From assembly GCA_905147135.1 (NCBI GenBank), contig LR990054.1, forward strand, positions 16,591,001 through 16,655,000: a stretch of 64,000 nt of DNA, read 5' to 3'. Below are positions 1-10,815 of the stretch, piece after piece; positions within the stretch are counted from its first letter, which is position 1; every line of letters begins with the position of its first letter. A program made the position numbers and the translations under genes. This stretch comes from Blastobasis lacticolella. Its lineage: Eukaryota; Arthropoda; Insecta; Lepidoptera; Blastobasidae. The notes under the pieces were generated by a model. It saw only the letters and a program-made list of their open reading frames with translations, did not search any database and had not been told where the DNA came from.

Positions 1-2115
1 CAATTATAACAGGTGTAAGGGACATAAATAGTATGCAGAATTGTAAAATGATTGAATTGCAAAACGCCTAAATACAATGGCTAGGCACTTTCTTCTAAAA
101 TGTCTAGATAGGCACAATGTTAGCCTGGCTTGCACTAAATTCTTTGACACGTTTGAGAATGACGTTTATAGTCATTTTTATGACAGTGGACTGGAATTGT
201 GAAGCTTCTAAGAGAACCCAATTACCCGACCCGACAACCCAAGAATGTTGGCGCCTTTGGATAAGGAGAGCCGACCTCACCTAACGTGGGATAAGGACAA
301 GATAAAGAAAGTTTAACGTCGTTTTGTATGATTTTTTGTGTTTATCTTAAGTTTAAATGCTATTTAGACTTTGGTGCATGTCGCTCTTAATGTTTAACCT
401 ACAAATAGTTTTTGTTCATAAATGTAATCATGTGAACGAATTGCTTATTAGTGGCTTTTACATTTTTTTTAAATCATTTATTATTTTCACATTTTTTTAA
501 AACCTTATACTACTGCAATTACGTTAAAAACCAAAGAGGTTTGTGCCCGTAACTTAGCATTGAATCTTATCTAAATAACATATAAAGGTGTTGTGGCAAC
601 ATTATTTATTTCTAGGTCTAGGTTAGTCTTTGCGTAAAACTGACGTAACTACGACAAAATGTAAATAGGTAGAAGAAGCACGCATTAAAATTTCATTAAT
701 TCTTCATATTCTTGTATACAAAAAGAATTTAATAATCAACCGATTAGGTATTCTGAAGATGACGGACATCCGTGCAGGTTTCATAACAGTGTTCCACAAC
801 CGCATAATAGTGAAAGTCAATTAAAATTTGTAGTGTTTAGGTGAAACCGAAATAGTATAACACGCAAACAGAGCATATCGCCAACACTGGCTTCGCTTTT
901 GAGATTTACTTTGATGGTCGGCACGAGCAATCACAATCATCCATATTCATCTAAAAATAGCTTATACATATATGGGAAAAGGTAAGCTACACCCAGGTTA
1001 GCTTTGTAGCCGAAAGGGTTATTCCTCAATTATATTCTTTATTGTATAGACACTTAGATAGATACATTAAACAAAAATGAAAATTATTGAGATAAGAAGA
1101 TTATATTTAAATGAACGGCAGTGTATCCATAATGTAAAGACGTCTATAGGTAAAATATATAACCTAGCCAACATATATCGTAAATTCCCCGAGTAAGCCT
1201 AAGCCGGTATATTTAAATTTTTCCTCAACTACTAATTATTTTAATGAAAATTATAATTTTAAAGAAAATATTAAACTGGCCTCAAATAAATAAGCCGCAT
1301 CGAAATTAGTCCATCCATTCGTGAACTACGATGCCCCAGACATCCACACAGATACACAGACCGACAACACCCCTCTCACCTCATCGGGGGTTCAAAGCCA
1401 GATAATTATTCATCGATAAGGATCATCGTATAAACCATAAAGCATCCACAATTACTTTCTTTCCTCTTACACCGTGACTAAATCGTGCGGCCGCGAGCAG
1501 CTAGTTGAGAGTGCACACTGTCACGCGAGTGGGCGCTAACACGCGATTCAGTTTTATCAGTGACCATCAAGTCTGTGGGCAGGATTTGAGTGGATTGCCT
1601 GACTTCAAATTCAGGTGTACCGTAAGCATTTGCTCGAGATAATAAAAAAAATATACGAGGCACCAACTTTGAAATAGTAAAAAGAATCTGCTCAGATCAA
1701 ATATTTTAGTTTTTTTTAGCAGAATTCGTTTTCAGTTTTGTATGAAACAGCTGATTTTGGAGGTAGCGCAAAGTAGAGGACGAGGTGTGGTGTCCGGTAT
1801 CCGCTGGGCTTGGTTGCTCAAAATACAAGTACCGCCGATGATGGCGACGCCATACGTAGTTCTTGCTGATATGACCTACATACACTTTTTTTAATTTGCC
1901 GATCTTAATTGGCACATGCTTATTTTATAATGTATTTTTATGATAAATGTATCGTTGCTGTGATTTGTTAATAAACATATAAAATAAAATAAATACACCC
2001 TTCCATAAGCATTTCTGGCTGGTGTCATACCTGAACGTAACGGATTTCAGAGTTGGTGCCATAGCAAAAGTTGTTTGTTATCAGGAGCACATGCATACGA
2101 TATCCCTTAGTATCA
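1..2115. other. AT-rich non-coding stretch, probably Popeye intron
   Basis: No exon is recognised here. It lies downstream of Popeye exon 2 on the minus strand, so it is probably the next intron of that gene. Around 1,260-1,400 there is a fragment of a dispersed repeat (text resembling 'gatggactaatttcgatgcggctt' on the minus strand is split here only as a description of the family that recurs near 46,150-46,320). Two minus-strand open frames at 1,478-1,666 and 1,706-1,915 have no recognisable family and no splice signals in a phase fitting exon 2. Confidence 0.4.
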
Positions 2116-2319
2116 TCAATTTGCAATCGCCCTGTACACGGATAAAGGCAAATTAAAATCTAACTTCATCAGGTTGTAGGACTCTCTCAAGCCTGAGGAA
2201 TCCGCCAGGGTGAACACCACCGCCTTATCTATTTCTGCCGCCAAGCAACAATGTCTAACCTTGTTGGGTTCCGGTTGAATGAAGTTAGCTAGCGCAATTG
2301 CAGTCATAAGGCATTTCAT
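2116..2319 (-). repeat. Dispersed repeat fragment of the 'atgaaatgcc' family
   Basis: On the minus strand this stretch reads atgaaatgcc, then aattgcgctagct, then gttgcttggcggcagaaata. The same order of words occurs on the plus strand at 14,050-14,075, 17,590-17,700 and 31,430-31,510. It makes an 81-codon open frame together with the neighbouring 2,320-2,367, but the frame is explained by a repeat and should not be read as a gene. Confidence 0.6.
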
Positions 2320-2367
2320 CTCGTGGCACTTAAGCTGACGCGCGCTGCGCAAGAAGGCCATGTAGAC
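2320..2367 (-). pseudogene. Truncated copy of Popeye exon 2 with internal deletion
   Basis: Read on the minus strand the 48 bp encode VYMAF followed directly by LRSARQLKCHE. The intact exon at 2,796-2,953 encodes VYSALF at its start and MRSVRRLKCHE in its middle. The fragment therefore looks like the exon start joined to its middle, with about 15 codons lost between. It has no acceptor AG before it and runs straight into a dispersed repeat at 2,319. It lies about 430 bp from the intact exon on the same strand. It could be a local duplication that decayed or a fragment captured by a mobile element; chance similarity is possible because the match is short. Confidence 0.5.
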
Positions 2368-2559
2368 ATTGTTGACAGACTCTTGCGCCGTGTTTGCTAA
2401 CGATATTCAACTTCCTAAGCATTTTATATTTCAGACATTATTCGCAAACCCACACCAACCACTTTAACTCGACATTGCTAAAGAATAAAATGCATTCCCT
2501 GCGACTCTTGCGTGTACAAATCCAGTATATCCCGGAACCTCCGAGGTAGAGTAAACTAG

Positions 2560-2668
2560 GTCACCGCATCCGCTCCCCTCACGTTGCAGATGTCCTGGAC
2601 GACGGTGACCACTTTCCATCAGGTGGACTGTCAGTCCATGAGCCTCCCTAGGTAATAAAATAGACGCT
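2560..2668 (+). repeat. LINE 3'-end fragment
   Basis: The stretch contains gtgaccactttccatcaggt, the hallmark of the LINE 3' ends that recur at 4,975, 24,125, 33,000, 53,420, 62,595 and 63,255. Its closest relative in the window is 43,580-43,690, which shares the ending cctccctaggyaa followed by an A-rich tail. Confidence 0.6.
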
Positions 2669-2795
2669 AACCCGCCAAAAGTTCGTTATATTTGAACGCC
2701 TCGTTACGGCTAGTTAGCTCTCTCTCAACCATTTGGGCTCGACTCCCCTAGAGATCAGATCAGCATAAGGTAAAACAACACTCCAAAGCACTCAC

Positions 2796-2953
2796 TTGCC
2801 AGCCAGCACCAGCGACAGGCTGTCGACCTTGGTGACCTTCTCGTGCGCGTACAGCTCATGGCACTTCAGTCGGCGCACGCTGCGCATGCAGAGCAGCACG
2901 CGCCGAAACTGCCGCCGGGAGACGCGCAGCGGCTTGAAGAGGGCGCTGTACAC
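2796..2953 (-). CDS. bves: Popeye-domain protein, coding exon 2 (partial gene)
   Basis: Popeye-domain (POPDC/BVES-type) membrane proteins bind cAMP through a cytoplasmic Popeye domain and act in membrane trafficking and muscle and heart physiology. This 158-bp exon reads VYSALFKPLRVSRRQF at its start and DSLSLVLAGK at its end, which fits the first part of the family's cytoplasmic domain directly after the third membrane segment. It begins after a ccccccag acceptor (AG at 2,954-2,955) in phase 0. It ends in phase 2 before gtgagt (GT at 2,794-2,795). Exon 1 at 47,742-48,254 ends in phase 0 with ...DIEE, so the joined product reads DIEE|VYSALFKPL, as in the vertebrate proteins. The exons carrying the phosphate-binding cassette that contacts cAMP are not visible and must lie further left. 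The exon is GC-rich compared with its surroundings, as expected for real coding sequence here. Confidence 0.88.
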
Positions 2954-2972
2954 CTGGGGGGCAAGAGAGGAG

Positions 2973-3205
2973 GTTCATCATCACAGCCCGTAACAGTCCA
3001 CTGCAGAGTTAGTGCCATAATCTCCACGCCTAGCCGGCGGGTTGGAGATCGCAGAGTTATAAATATAGCAATGGAAATCACTGTTGCCCATTTTCCAGCC
3101 AGGAGACAATTTCTTCGAGATCTTTTGCTTCGATTAGTCGCCTTGTACGACACCCACGAGTGTAAGGGGTTGGTGCTATTCTACTCTGCCGGACACCACA
3201 CGGCC
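2973..3205 (-). repeat. RTE-like LINE 3' end / non-autonomous derivative
   Basis: Dispersed repeat of about 230-270 bp. In the minus direction it starts with ggccgtgtggtgtccggcag, has gggagaggcc near its end and finishes with ggctgtgatgatg, a short tandem tail typical of RTE-type retrotransposons in Lepidoptera. Other copies lie at 7,272, 8,358, 40,950, 41,877, 45,078, 58,968 and 61,723. No reverse transcriptase is encoded. It starts only about 20 bp from the Popeye exon 2 acceptor. Confidence 0.65.
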
Positions 3206-3245
3206 AAAACAGAGGTGGTTAGTAAATAATAAGTTCTCAAGGTAG

Positions 3246-3500
3246 AATTTTTTACAGCAAGCTTTTATGATCAGACAGAGTAATTATCAAGACTAGAACG
3301 AGCCCAAACTAGATAGATTTATCACGTATGGTTTAAGAGTTTTTATGGCCATCATCCGTCTCCATCATCAGAACATTGCATTGTCAACGCATTTGCAAAG
3401 TATGTAAAACTTCATCTCGGTCCGAAATCGAGAAATGGGTCCTTTAATTTAATTTGCAATTTTATTACGTACACACATGGGGACATGTGAAAGTAAATAA
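3246..3500 (+). repeat. Dispersed repeat, 'gcaagcttttat' family
   Basis: The stretch shares ordered words with 10,225-10,500, 23,220-23,370, 37,470-37,770 and 37,775-38,075: gcaagcttttat, then atgatcagtc, then gagcccaaact, then acattgcattgtca, then ggggacatgtgaaa. This copy is diverged. Its class is unknown; I see no terminal repeats or coding sequence. Confidence 0.55.
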
Positions 3501-4417
3501 TACATAATAATAAGTAGCGAGGCAACATGCGTCAAGTTGCACAAGTTGGGGTTTAAAAACGAAATAAACGGTTCCAAACCGGCTTACCAAATTATTAATA
3601 GGCACTATTGATTGTGCTGCTCGAATGAGCCCGCTTTTATTACTGAACTATTTACCCGAAACAATTTATTACACGAAAAAATCGACGTGCAATTACGACA
3701 AAAATTGCAATTTTGCTACTTTCTCAGTGGTAGTGGAAAAATGAACGTTGCCAATTTCTTGCGTGTTAAACGTTATATTACACCACTAGGGTGGCAAACA
3801 AGCGGCCTGCCTGATGGTAAGCAGTCACCGCAGCCTATGGACGTTTGCAATACCAGATGCATCACCCCTGCCAGGGTTATATGCCTTGCCCACTGCCACG
3901 CAACTTGAGCGTACCGATCCTTCGGGCTATGCCTTTGTAAAAGAATGTACAATAATTAAAAAAATGTACATCGTCTAGGTCTTTGTCACCCTTAATATGA
4001 GAAATATGCTTGTGCCTTTGTACTGGTATGGTTATAGGCTGAAGATGAAAATAGCATTAGGAGGTACGAGGTGTTATCACCTCATTTAAACAGCGGAGGC
4101 GCCACTGTATACTGATGTGTACTGATATTATGGATATTATATATAATAGCGATGTAATAAGGTACAAGATAAGGTGCGGTTATCAGTAAACCTATTACGT
4201 CGAAGATAAAGAAAGTAACACATATCGAGATTAAATAAATAAACATTAACTTAACTAATCCAATTGGTTTGATTCCGACATTGCGAGCAACCTTATCCAA
4301 GTTAGTAGTACTTTTTTAAATAAAATATTTTAATAGTCGTCCCATGACAATGATGCATGCAATATCGGGCTACCTACTCGTAAACAAAGGTACGAGGTAA
4401 GAAACCCGGAACTTTAT
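3501..4417. other. Intronic stretch with one LINE-tail relic
   Basis: Around 3,786-3,905 the text cctgatggtaagcagtcac and the following 60 bp are a minus-strand LINE-tail relic of the family described at 2,560. A 72-codon hydrophobic frame on the minus strand (4,082-4,300) has no recognisable family, no splice context and no start context. The rest is AT-rich and I see nothing else in it. Confidence 0.4.
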
Positions 4418-5035
4418 CATCATCATCATATCAGCCGGAAGACGCCCACTGCTGGGCATCTGGCCTCCCCCCGAGATATCCACAAAGGCTTGTGTATGGT
4501 ATTGTGCCTTCCGCAACTGGTCTGGGCATCTTTAGGCCGGCGAAACTGTCGACCTGTTTAATCCTCTGGACTCCGCACAGAGACGCGCCGTACGAATTGT
4601 CGATGATCCCGTACAAACAAGCAAGTTGGAACCACTGGCAAACCGAAGGGACTTTGGCTCCCTGTATGTGTTTTATCGGCTGTGTGTGTGTGTTCCGAGG
4701 AACTTTTCGATCTGGTGCCAACAGCACAATTCCGCCATCGCACCACCCGCCGTGGGCTGGGTACTCATCTCCACTACGTAGACCCTCTGTTGGTCACGAC
4801 GCGAAGGTTCGAAAGAACGTTTCTCGCTCATACGATTCGGATGTGGAATGAGCTCCCAGCCAGTGTTTCCTTTGGACTATGACATGGGATCGTTCAAGAG
4901 GTATATTAGAGGTCTCTTCAGAGGCGGGCAACGCATTGGTGACTCCCCTGGTGTTGCTGATGTCAATAGGCGGCTGTGACCAGTTTCCATCAGGCGGCCC
5001 GCTTGCCTGTTTGTCTGCCGTATAACATTAAAACT
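4418..5035 (+). mobile_element. CR1/Jockey-like LINE, 3' end with RT C-terminal fragment
   Basis: From about 4,536 the plus strand encodes the C-terminal part of a non-LTR reverse transcriptase. Recognisable pieces are QRRAVRIVDDP, LEPLANRRDFGSLYVFYRL, FRHRTTRRGLGTH and RTFLAHTIRMWNELPASV, in more than one frame, so it carries frameshifts. It continues into the untranslated 3' end, with atgggatcgttcaagaggta and gaccagtttccatcaggcgg, near 5,035. The first 60 bp (4,418-4,480) are a minus-strand RTE tail (gcccagcagtgggcgtct in reverse). The same family recurs at 62,490-62,660 and at 63,838-64,000. Confidence 0.75.
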
Positions 5036-5040
5036 GTTGC

Positions 5041-5745
5041 TATCTGGATGCCACTGAGGAGCTTTTGAATAAGCTAGAGCGGCTTCAAAACTTATGCATA
5101 CGCTTTATTTTTGGCTTACGCAAGTACGACCATGTCTCAAGTTATCGATCCCAACTCAAGTGGCTCCCAATTCGACAGCGTAGGAATGCTCACATCCTTT
5201 CCACTCTTTATAATATTCTTTATAACCCGTCCGCTCCTTTATATCTCTCTGAACGTTTTCATTTCTCCCGTCCACTAGACAAACATTGTCGTCCCAGTGT
5301 ACGAACCTCATTAGCAATACCTCCTCACCATTCCGATTTCTATTCCTACTCCTTTACTGTTCATGCTGCAAGAGAGTTCTCTCTGCCGTATGAAATACGC
5401 GATAGTAAATCTATCGGTATTTTTAAGAAACGTGTGAAAGAGCACTATCTCTCTCTTAGTTCTTGAAAATGCGGGGTACAATGCCTATAGATAATTTTTA
5501 GGTATCTATGTATTTTATGTATTGGTTGATGTAGTTTATTATATTAGGTTATTATACATATATGTATGTATATTTAGTTAGATATTGTGCATGTCTAATC
5601 TGCGACTACTTATCACATATCTCTTTGATAGGCCTGCTGGAAGAGATTTCTTCTAAGAAATAAGTAGCGCCTGTTGTGTCATCTATAACTCTGTATTTTT
5701 CATCAAAGTTTTATGTGTACAATAAACTGGAAAATAAAATAAAAA
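5041..5745 (+). mobile_element. Second LINE 3' end with RT C-terminal fragment and A-rich tail
   Basis: An open frame to the stop at 5,464-5,466 reads KLERLQNLCIRFIFGLRKYD, WLPIRQRRNAHIL and VHAAREFSLPYEIR, and ends IGIFKKRVKEHYLSLSS. This is the usual C-terminal section of a Jockey/CR1-group reverse transcriptase. A 3' untranslated part follows, containing gcctgctggaagagatttct, aataagtagcgcctgttgtg and gtacaataaac, and ends in an A-rich tail near 5,735. The same 3' untranslated words occur without coding sequence at 19,541-19,660 and 33,600-33,722. It is 5'-truncated, the common fate of LINE copies. Confidence 0.8.
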
Positions 5746-6475
5746 AAAACAATATTTACCAGATCGTCGGTCCACCTAGAGGGACCTATCGGCCTACCCA
5801 CATACTTTTAAAATATGTTATAAAAACCGCGATATTTTAAAATAGTAGTAGTAAAATCTCTAAAAATAGTTTATTGTTTTTATCAAAGTCATTAAAATCA
5901 TAACTCCGCTCTAGATTGATAGAAATCAACAAGCTTCGTTACGTTATCAACTTGTATTTGACCTTTGATGCTCATCGATCTAACCATGTCTGATCGCATC
6001 TATCGCATCGCAACTAGACACTGAACAATCGAGCACGAATTAAGATTCGAGGCTGAGGGTCGACATTCGCGTTGGTACGCGGTGACAGGAGCTCCTCCTC
6101 TGGATTGTGATACAAGTTGTAGTTATGTTGTATGTATGTTTATGTCAATGCGCAGGTCAGCGATCGCAGAAAGTAGACATGTGTCGGTACGCGGTGACGG
6201 GAGCACCTTCATCCTCCCACGCGGATTATCTACCGATGCGTGTTCCTCCTTGGATCGCTATACATGCTTATTTTATTAATTTGGAAGATCAGCAGAATCC
6301 TTCCCTGAACTTGGACCGATCCAATCATTAAAAGTTTCCTCAAAAACTCGCGTGTTTACGACATACAGTCGTCTCAATATACCACGTGTAATCTCAGTCT
6401 CAGTTATTGGAATTTCTATCACATTGTACATTTTTTTGTTGTATTTATAAAAATATATAATCATCTTGGTGTTGA
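5746..6475. other. Intronic stretch, no gene seen
   Basis: There are two near-repeated words, ggtacgcggtgac at 6,072 and 6,187, within about 130 bp, suggesting a small local duplication. Short open frames at 6,082-6,331 show no family features. I see nothing else. Confidence 0.35.
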
Positions 6476-6779
6476 TGTCGCGCATGAGGGCCTAGGGTCT
6501 CCCTTGACCATAATTCAGGATTTGGCAGATCCGATAATTATAGTGGAGCGACTGCCATCTGACTTCCGTGACCCCGCTACCAGGGGAACCTGACAAAATT
6601 GGATCACGGTTACACATTCAGTCGCCGTGCAGGTTTCATCACGTTGTTTTCCCTCACCGTAAGAGCATCGGTTAGCATTCAACTAATGTACATCACTCAG
6701 AGAAAAGTCATTGGTACAAGGCCGTAGTGGGCTTCGAACCCGGTACCTCTCGCTCCCGTATCGGATACCTTAACCACTC
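6476..6779 (-). mobile_element. tRNA-derived SINE (family A), minus strand
   Basis: On the minus strand the tRNA-like head holds a B-box word (gggttcgaagcc). It is followed by gagttatgtacatt-like words, gatgctcttacggtgaggg, gatgaaacctgcac, gtaaccgtgatcca and gaggccc. The order matches the complete copy at 20,377-20,722. The head here is degraded and carries no tRNA gene. Confidence 0.75.
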
Positions 6780-7271
6780 AATCAAATAAATAAACCCAAA
6801 ATTTCACGTAGGAACTCGACGCGCTGCTTCACAAACCACAAGACAATAAGACTCAACTCTACAGCTTCCCGAAAACCTGCCTCGAACTAATTGGGCGCCA
6901 TAATGGACCGAAATGCAATACGCAATACGCAAATGAGGCAGCCATCACAGTAACCATGGCCCGTGGGCGTCGCAATCCAGTAAATTAATAAGCAGAGAGC
7001 ATCTCAAGAGGCTATTTTTAGCGCCAGGGATCCGAACGTCTACTCAGAATTCGAGATTCGAGACTGGTCGCATCAAAGTCGCGAATATCGACAAATTAAG
7101 ACGATGAGAGATTCCCTTTATGGTGAAATTAATTTGGATAAACCTCACAACAGACGCAAATGTATGTACGGGAAGATGTATGAACGTCGAAGGGGTAAAG
7201 AGATGTGTCAGTACCGAAGCTTGCGGCACTGAATATTCTCTGCCCATCCTTATGGCGTGAGTGAGACGTAT
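6780..7271. other. Intronic stretch, no gene seen
   Basis: An 87-codon minus-strand open frame at 7,044-7,307 runs into the RTE-like repeat and has no family features. No inverted or tandem structure is noticed. Confidence 0.3.
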
Positions 7272-7523
7272 AATCATTACAGCCCATAACAGTCCACTGC
7301 AGGACATAAGGCCTCTCCCACGAAAGGGGAGGTTATTGCCATATCTAAACGCTTGGCCAGGCGGGTTGGAGATCGCAGTGATAGATATAATAATGGAAAA
7401 AGCTGCTGCCCATTTTCCAGCCCAAGAAGACTCTAGATCTTTTGTTTCGAAAACATTAGTCGCCTTGTACGACGAGTGTAAAGGGCTGGTGTTATTCTAC
7501 TCTGCCGGACACCACACGGCCAC
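7272..7523 (-). repeat. RTE-like LINE 3' end, minus strand
   Basis: Copy of the repeat described at 2,973: cagcccataacagtccactg, ctcccacgaaaggggaggtt and tactctgccggacaccacac follow in order on the plus strand, so the element itself is on the minus strand. Confidence 0.7.
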
Positions 7524-7796
7524 GTCTACATATGAACGCAATTGTTTTCATATGTACTTTACTACCTTAAAGCGAATTGATTCTTGATTAACACTGTTTA
7601 ATGACTGATGAGTTTGGTCATCAATTATTCATAAACAAATACAATACAATTAATGGAACTACCTTCCCGAATACCCGTAACAGTCAACAGCAAGACAGGT
7701 CACACTTGGATTGAATGTTATTTAAGAAGGAAATATTTATAACTTCATTTGAAGGCCAATCAGCGCTATCCTAAAAAGGAAAGTGATGTTACATAG

Positions 7797-7990
7797 TACA
7801 AAACAAAGTCGCGTTCAGCCGTGTCCCTGTGTATGTATCTATGGTCGATAAGATTTTTTAAACTAGGCAACGGATTTTAATGCGGAATTTTAACAATAGA
7901 TAGAGTGAATCAAAAGTATTGTTCATAAGCAAGAAAAAAAGGGTAGATAGGAGTAAAGTAGGTGGTGAACGAAGTCGCAAGGTCCACTAG
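7797..7990. repeat. Dispersed 'aaagtcgc...gcgaacgaagtcgc' repeat
   Basis: Short dispersed repeat with the ordered words acaaagtcgc, ttttaaactaggcaacggat, atagatagagtgaatc and gaacgaagtcgc. Diverged copies lie at 9,540-9,690, 16,190-16,320, 18,965-19,150, 22,600-22,760, 30,530-30,650 and 33,045-33,225. The left breakpoint of unit A falls inside this copy. Confidence 0.6.
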
Positions 7991-8357
7991 TTAATTATAA
8001 ATACAGTTATATCGACCAGAGCAAGTGAAAAAAAGAACAAAAGGTACTACCTACAAGACACACCTGGAATTCGGGGAATTTCGTATGACCTTTATTACTG
8101 TACTCCACCCTGTTCCGTTTCCATGGGTAACCTGATACCGTGGGCGGAGAATCTGGCGAAGTTTATTTTAAAAATTGCTGTATTGATCAAAGGCGCTTAT
8201 TGGAAAATATTCACGTATCTATTACATTGGGAACTTCCAAGCTTTATTACTATCATGCTTCCCCCAACATAAGTCGCGATAATGAGCGTCTTAATGTGTT
8301 ATTGAGTGTTTTATGTCATGTTACCGTAGGAGCGAATTGTTTCGGTTCTGGGTGGTT

Positions 8358-8549
8358 CATTATCATCATCACAGCCCATAACAGTCCACTGCAGGACTTC
8401 GGGCCTCTCCCACGAAAGGGGAGGTCATTGCCATAATCTCCACGCTTGGCAGGCGGGTTGGAGATCGCAGTGCAGTTGATGTAAATCTACCCAGAAAGAT
8501 GCTGCTGCCCACCTTTCGGATTTGTCCCTTCTGGATGGGATTTGTCCCG
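8358..8549 (-). mobile_element. RTE-like insertion specific to unit A
   Basis: The RTE-tail repeat is flanked by an 11-bp direct duplication, tctgggtggtt, at 8,347-8,357 and 8,550-8,560. Unit B has a single tctggatggtt at the matching place (about 24,217-24,227), a clean empty site. The element lies on the minus strand, with its tgatgatgataatg tail at the left. Confidence 0.85.
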
Positions 8550-8989
8550 TCTGGGTGGTTACTTTGAACCAAAACGGGTTTAATTTTGTTCCTGTAACGC
8601 ATTCTAATGATAATTTTTAGCTTTATAAATGTATGAACAGTAAGTAACAACAACCCTACCAAATCAACCACCATAAAACAATACCTGTATTGTCTTTTGG
8701 TGACTATATTACCCATCTGTTCACTTCAAGTCCTATTACATACCATTTAGGTATTAAATTGCCAGTCGGAAATGTCTTTCCGGGCTGGTAAATGGAAGGA
8801 GGAGACGTATTGTTCCGACCCCACCTAGTGAGATAGATAATTGCAGGTGGATTTTTTTCATAATAGCGGTAGTAGGCAAACTACCATGCATGTCACCTGA
8901 TGGCAAGTGATTACCACCGCCCATGGACATCCGCAACAAAAATGGAATCACGAATGCGTTGCCGGTATTTGAGGTCAGTGTAAGCTTAA

Positions 8990-9070
8990 CGATCTAAGTG
9001 GTTCAGTTGGTTTAATATCGCCGGTCTGCCACGCAGAGGTCCCGGGATCGAATCCCGGCCGGCCATAAAA
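8990..9070 (+). repeat. tRNA-derived SINE head (family B)
   Basis: The words gtggttcagttggtt and gaggtcccgggatcgaatcc are A-box and B-box relics of a tRNA-like promoter. The same head occurs at 24,650-24,715, 44,430-44,490 and on the minus strand at 49,650-49,735. The D-arm and anticodon region is not foldable as a tRNA, so this is not a tRNA gene. Confidence 0.65.
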
Positions 9071-9074
9071 TAAA

Positions 9075-9127
9075 ATAATGATTTTCAATTTCTGTTACGG
9101 GTCCGAACAGAAATTGAAAATCATTAT
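9075..9127. repeat. Perfect 22-bp hairpin with 9-nt loop
   Basis: Arms 9,075-9,096 and 9,106-9,127 are exact reverse complements (tgattttcaatttctgtt and its complement) around the loop acgggtccg. Unit B has the same structure at 24,724-24,776. The element at 44,490-44,530 keeps only the left arm. Confidence 0.85.
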
Positions 9128-10224
9128 CTGGGGTCTTGAAGCTCCCAACTCCCAATGTCGTGCTAGCTGGCTGGATCACATAAATAAATATACCACTCAT
9201 GTGATGATACCGAATTCTTTTGTGCATGGAGCATGTAAGTCTAGGAACAGTCTATTAAAGCCTCGAAGGCGTCCAACTTATAATTATCAGGGAACACACT
9301 CGCAGGGAACGTCCCTTCCTTAGCCATCCTTAGTGAATTCGCAAAACGTTAGTTCCCAAAAAATTTAAATTGCAAAATGATGGAGCTCGTATTTCGCTAA
9401 GAAGAACGACGTAACATCATATTGAGTGTTTAGTTTGTTTTTAATGTGAAAGGTCAGTTACAAAGGTGAAACAAAACTTTCCATTGACGACAGGAAAAGT
9501 CTCGGCAAGTCTTATTTATTTACTTACTTACAGCATAAGCATTCTTTGGTATTTATGTATGTTTCTATGTAGGTATGTACGATTAGGTCTTTTAAACCAC
9601 GCAACGGATTTTAATGAGATTTTCAACAATAGATAGAGTAATTCACAGGGTAGGACAACATGCGAACGAAGTCGGAGCGGGGCAGCTTGTAAATTATATT
9701 TCAAGGTCCGAAATATAAACAAACAAAATAATATTTACCACCTGTACGGAACTCTACCTATGTCCACGTGCCACCTGAATTCCTAAAATTTCCTTTTCAT
9801 TTGTGACAATACTCTTAGCTTTTCATAGAGAGTGTGCAAAGTAATGTATCTACTGTTAAGAAGACAAAAACCGATACATTCAACTGAGATAATCGGCAAC
9901 GCCCTAATTTGAACTCTAATACAACTACAATAAGCTATATAACTTTACTGCTAAATGGAACACAATCTTGCACCTCCCGCAACATTACCGCGCACTCTAA
10001 CTCCTCCCGCATTTCATTCAGCACTTAAACGGCAATGTACGTGAAAGCTTCAATCCTGGAGTGAAACAATGCCAGTGTTTTAGGGCCAACGAATCGGGCT
10101 GCTTTGTATGCGGTAAGCCTGAAGAAGCCACGTTTATTTTGAACGTCAAAATATGAGATTTGACCGAAAACTGTCAAATTGATTGCCGCCCTAGTATAAT
10201 ATCGTAAGTTCTCACATGAGAAAT

Positions 10225-10500
10225 AATTTTTCATAGCAAGCTTTAATCGCGCGTTCTCTCTATGATCAGTCGGGGTATTTGACTAATCAAACGAGCCCAA
10301 ACTCGATGGGTTTACCACACGCACTAGGCCTTACGTCTCCATCAGATCAGCTCGATGATATCATAACATTGCATTGTCACCTAATTTACATGAGTGCAAA
10401 ACAGCTCAATTGGAAACCGGGAAATGGGTCAAATTTAACTTCCAAATTTTATTACGAACACACTTGGGGACATGTGAAACTAAAAAGCTTGTAAAAAAGA
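10225..10500 (+). repeat. Dispersed repeat, 'gcaagcttttat' family
   Basis: This is the best-preserved relative of the copy at 3,246-3,500. Unit B lacks it at the matching place: around 25,910 B continues into different sequence, so this is another A/B difference. Confidence 0.55.
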
Positions 10501-10608
10501 CTGTCACCTTGTTTTTCACTAGAGTAGATAAACATATTTTTATTGAGGTCCCAGCCTTAGGCATGGGATCCTTCAAGAGCTAATTTATTTGAGAGGGGCG
10601 GGCAACGC

Positions 10609-10815
10609 ATCGCAGATGACCGATAGGGTAGTAAAGTTCTCGGGTGGCGATCATGTACCAGAAGACACAGCGTGGGTAGGCCTCCCACAAGGTGGACCGA
10701 CGACTTGCTAAAGGTCGCAGATACCAGCTGGATCGGACTTTGTGGAGATCGCTGAGGGATGCCTATGCCCAGCAGTGGGCGTCTTTCGGCTGAAATGATG
10801 GTGATGATGATGCCC
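10609..10815 (+). mobile_element. RTE-type LINE 3' end with (atg) tail
   Basis: The plus strand encodes relics of an RTE reverse-transcriptase C-terminus: a rule such as GRPPTRWTDDLLKVAD followed by LWRSLRDAYAQQWASFG, then the tail atgatggtgatgatgatg. Unit B lacks this copy near 26,330. Related pieces are at 34,850-34,965 and 55,977-56,180. Confidence 0.7.

Noticed and set aside
1478..1666. Next Popeye exon (the frame contains GTPEFE, vaguely like the DSPE(W/F)E cAMP cassette)
   Set aside because: The only nearby acceptor gives the wrong phase for exon 2's phase-2 end, the flanking residues do not align with the family, and the frame stops without a donor.
1706..1915. 69-codon minus frame starting MPIKIGKLKKVYVGH
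   Set aside because: No family, no splice or polyadenylation context; length is within chance in this AT-rich sequence.
4082..4300. Hydrophobic 72-codon minus frame resembling a membrane protein
   Set aside because: AT-rich codons give hydrophobic residues by chance; no start context or homology seen.
8990..9070. tRNA gene near 9,030 and its counterparts at 24,660 and 44,440
   Set aside because: They are diverged SINE-B heads; the D-arm to anticodon part is deleted or rearranged and differs between copies.
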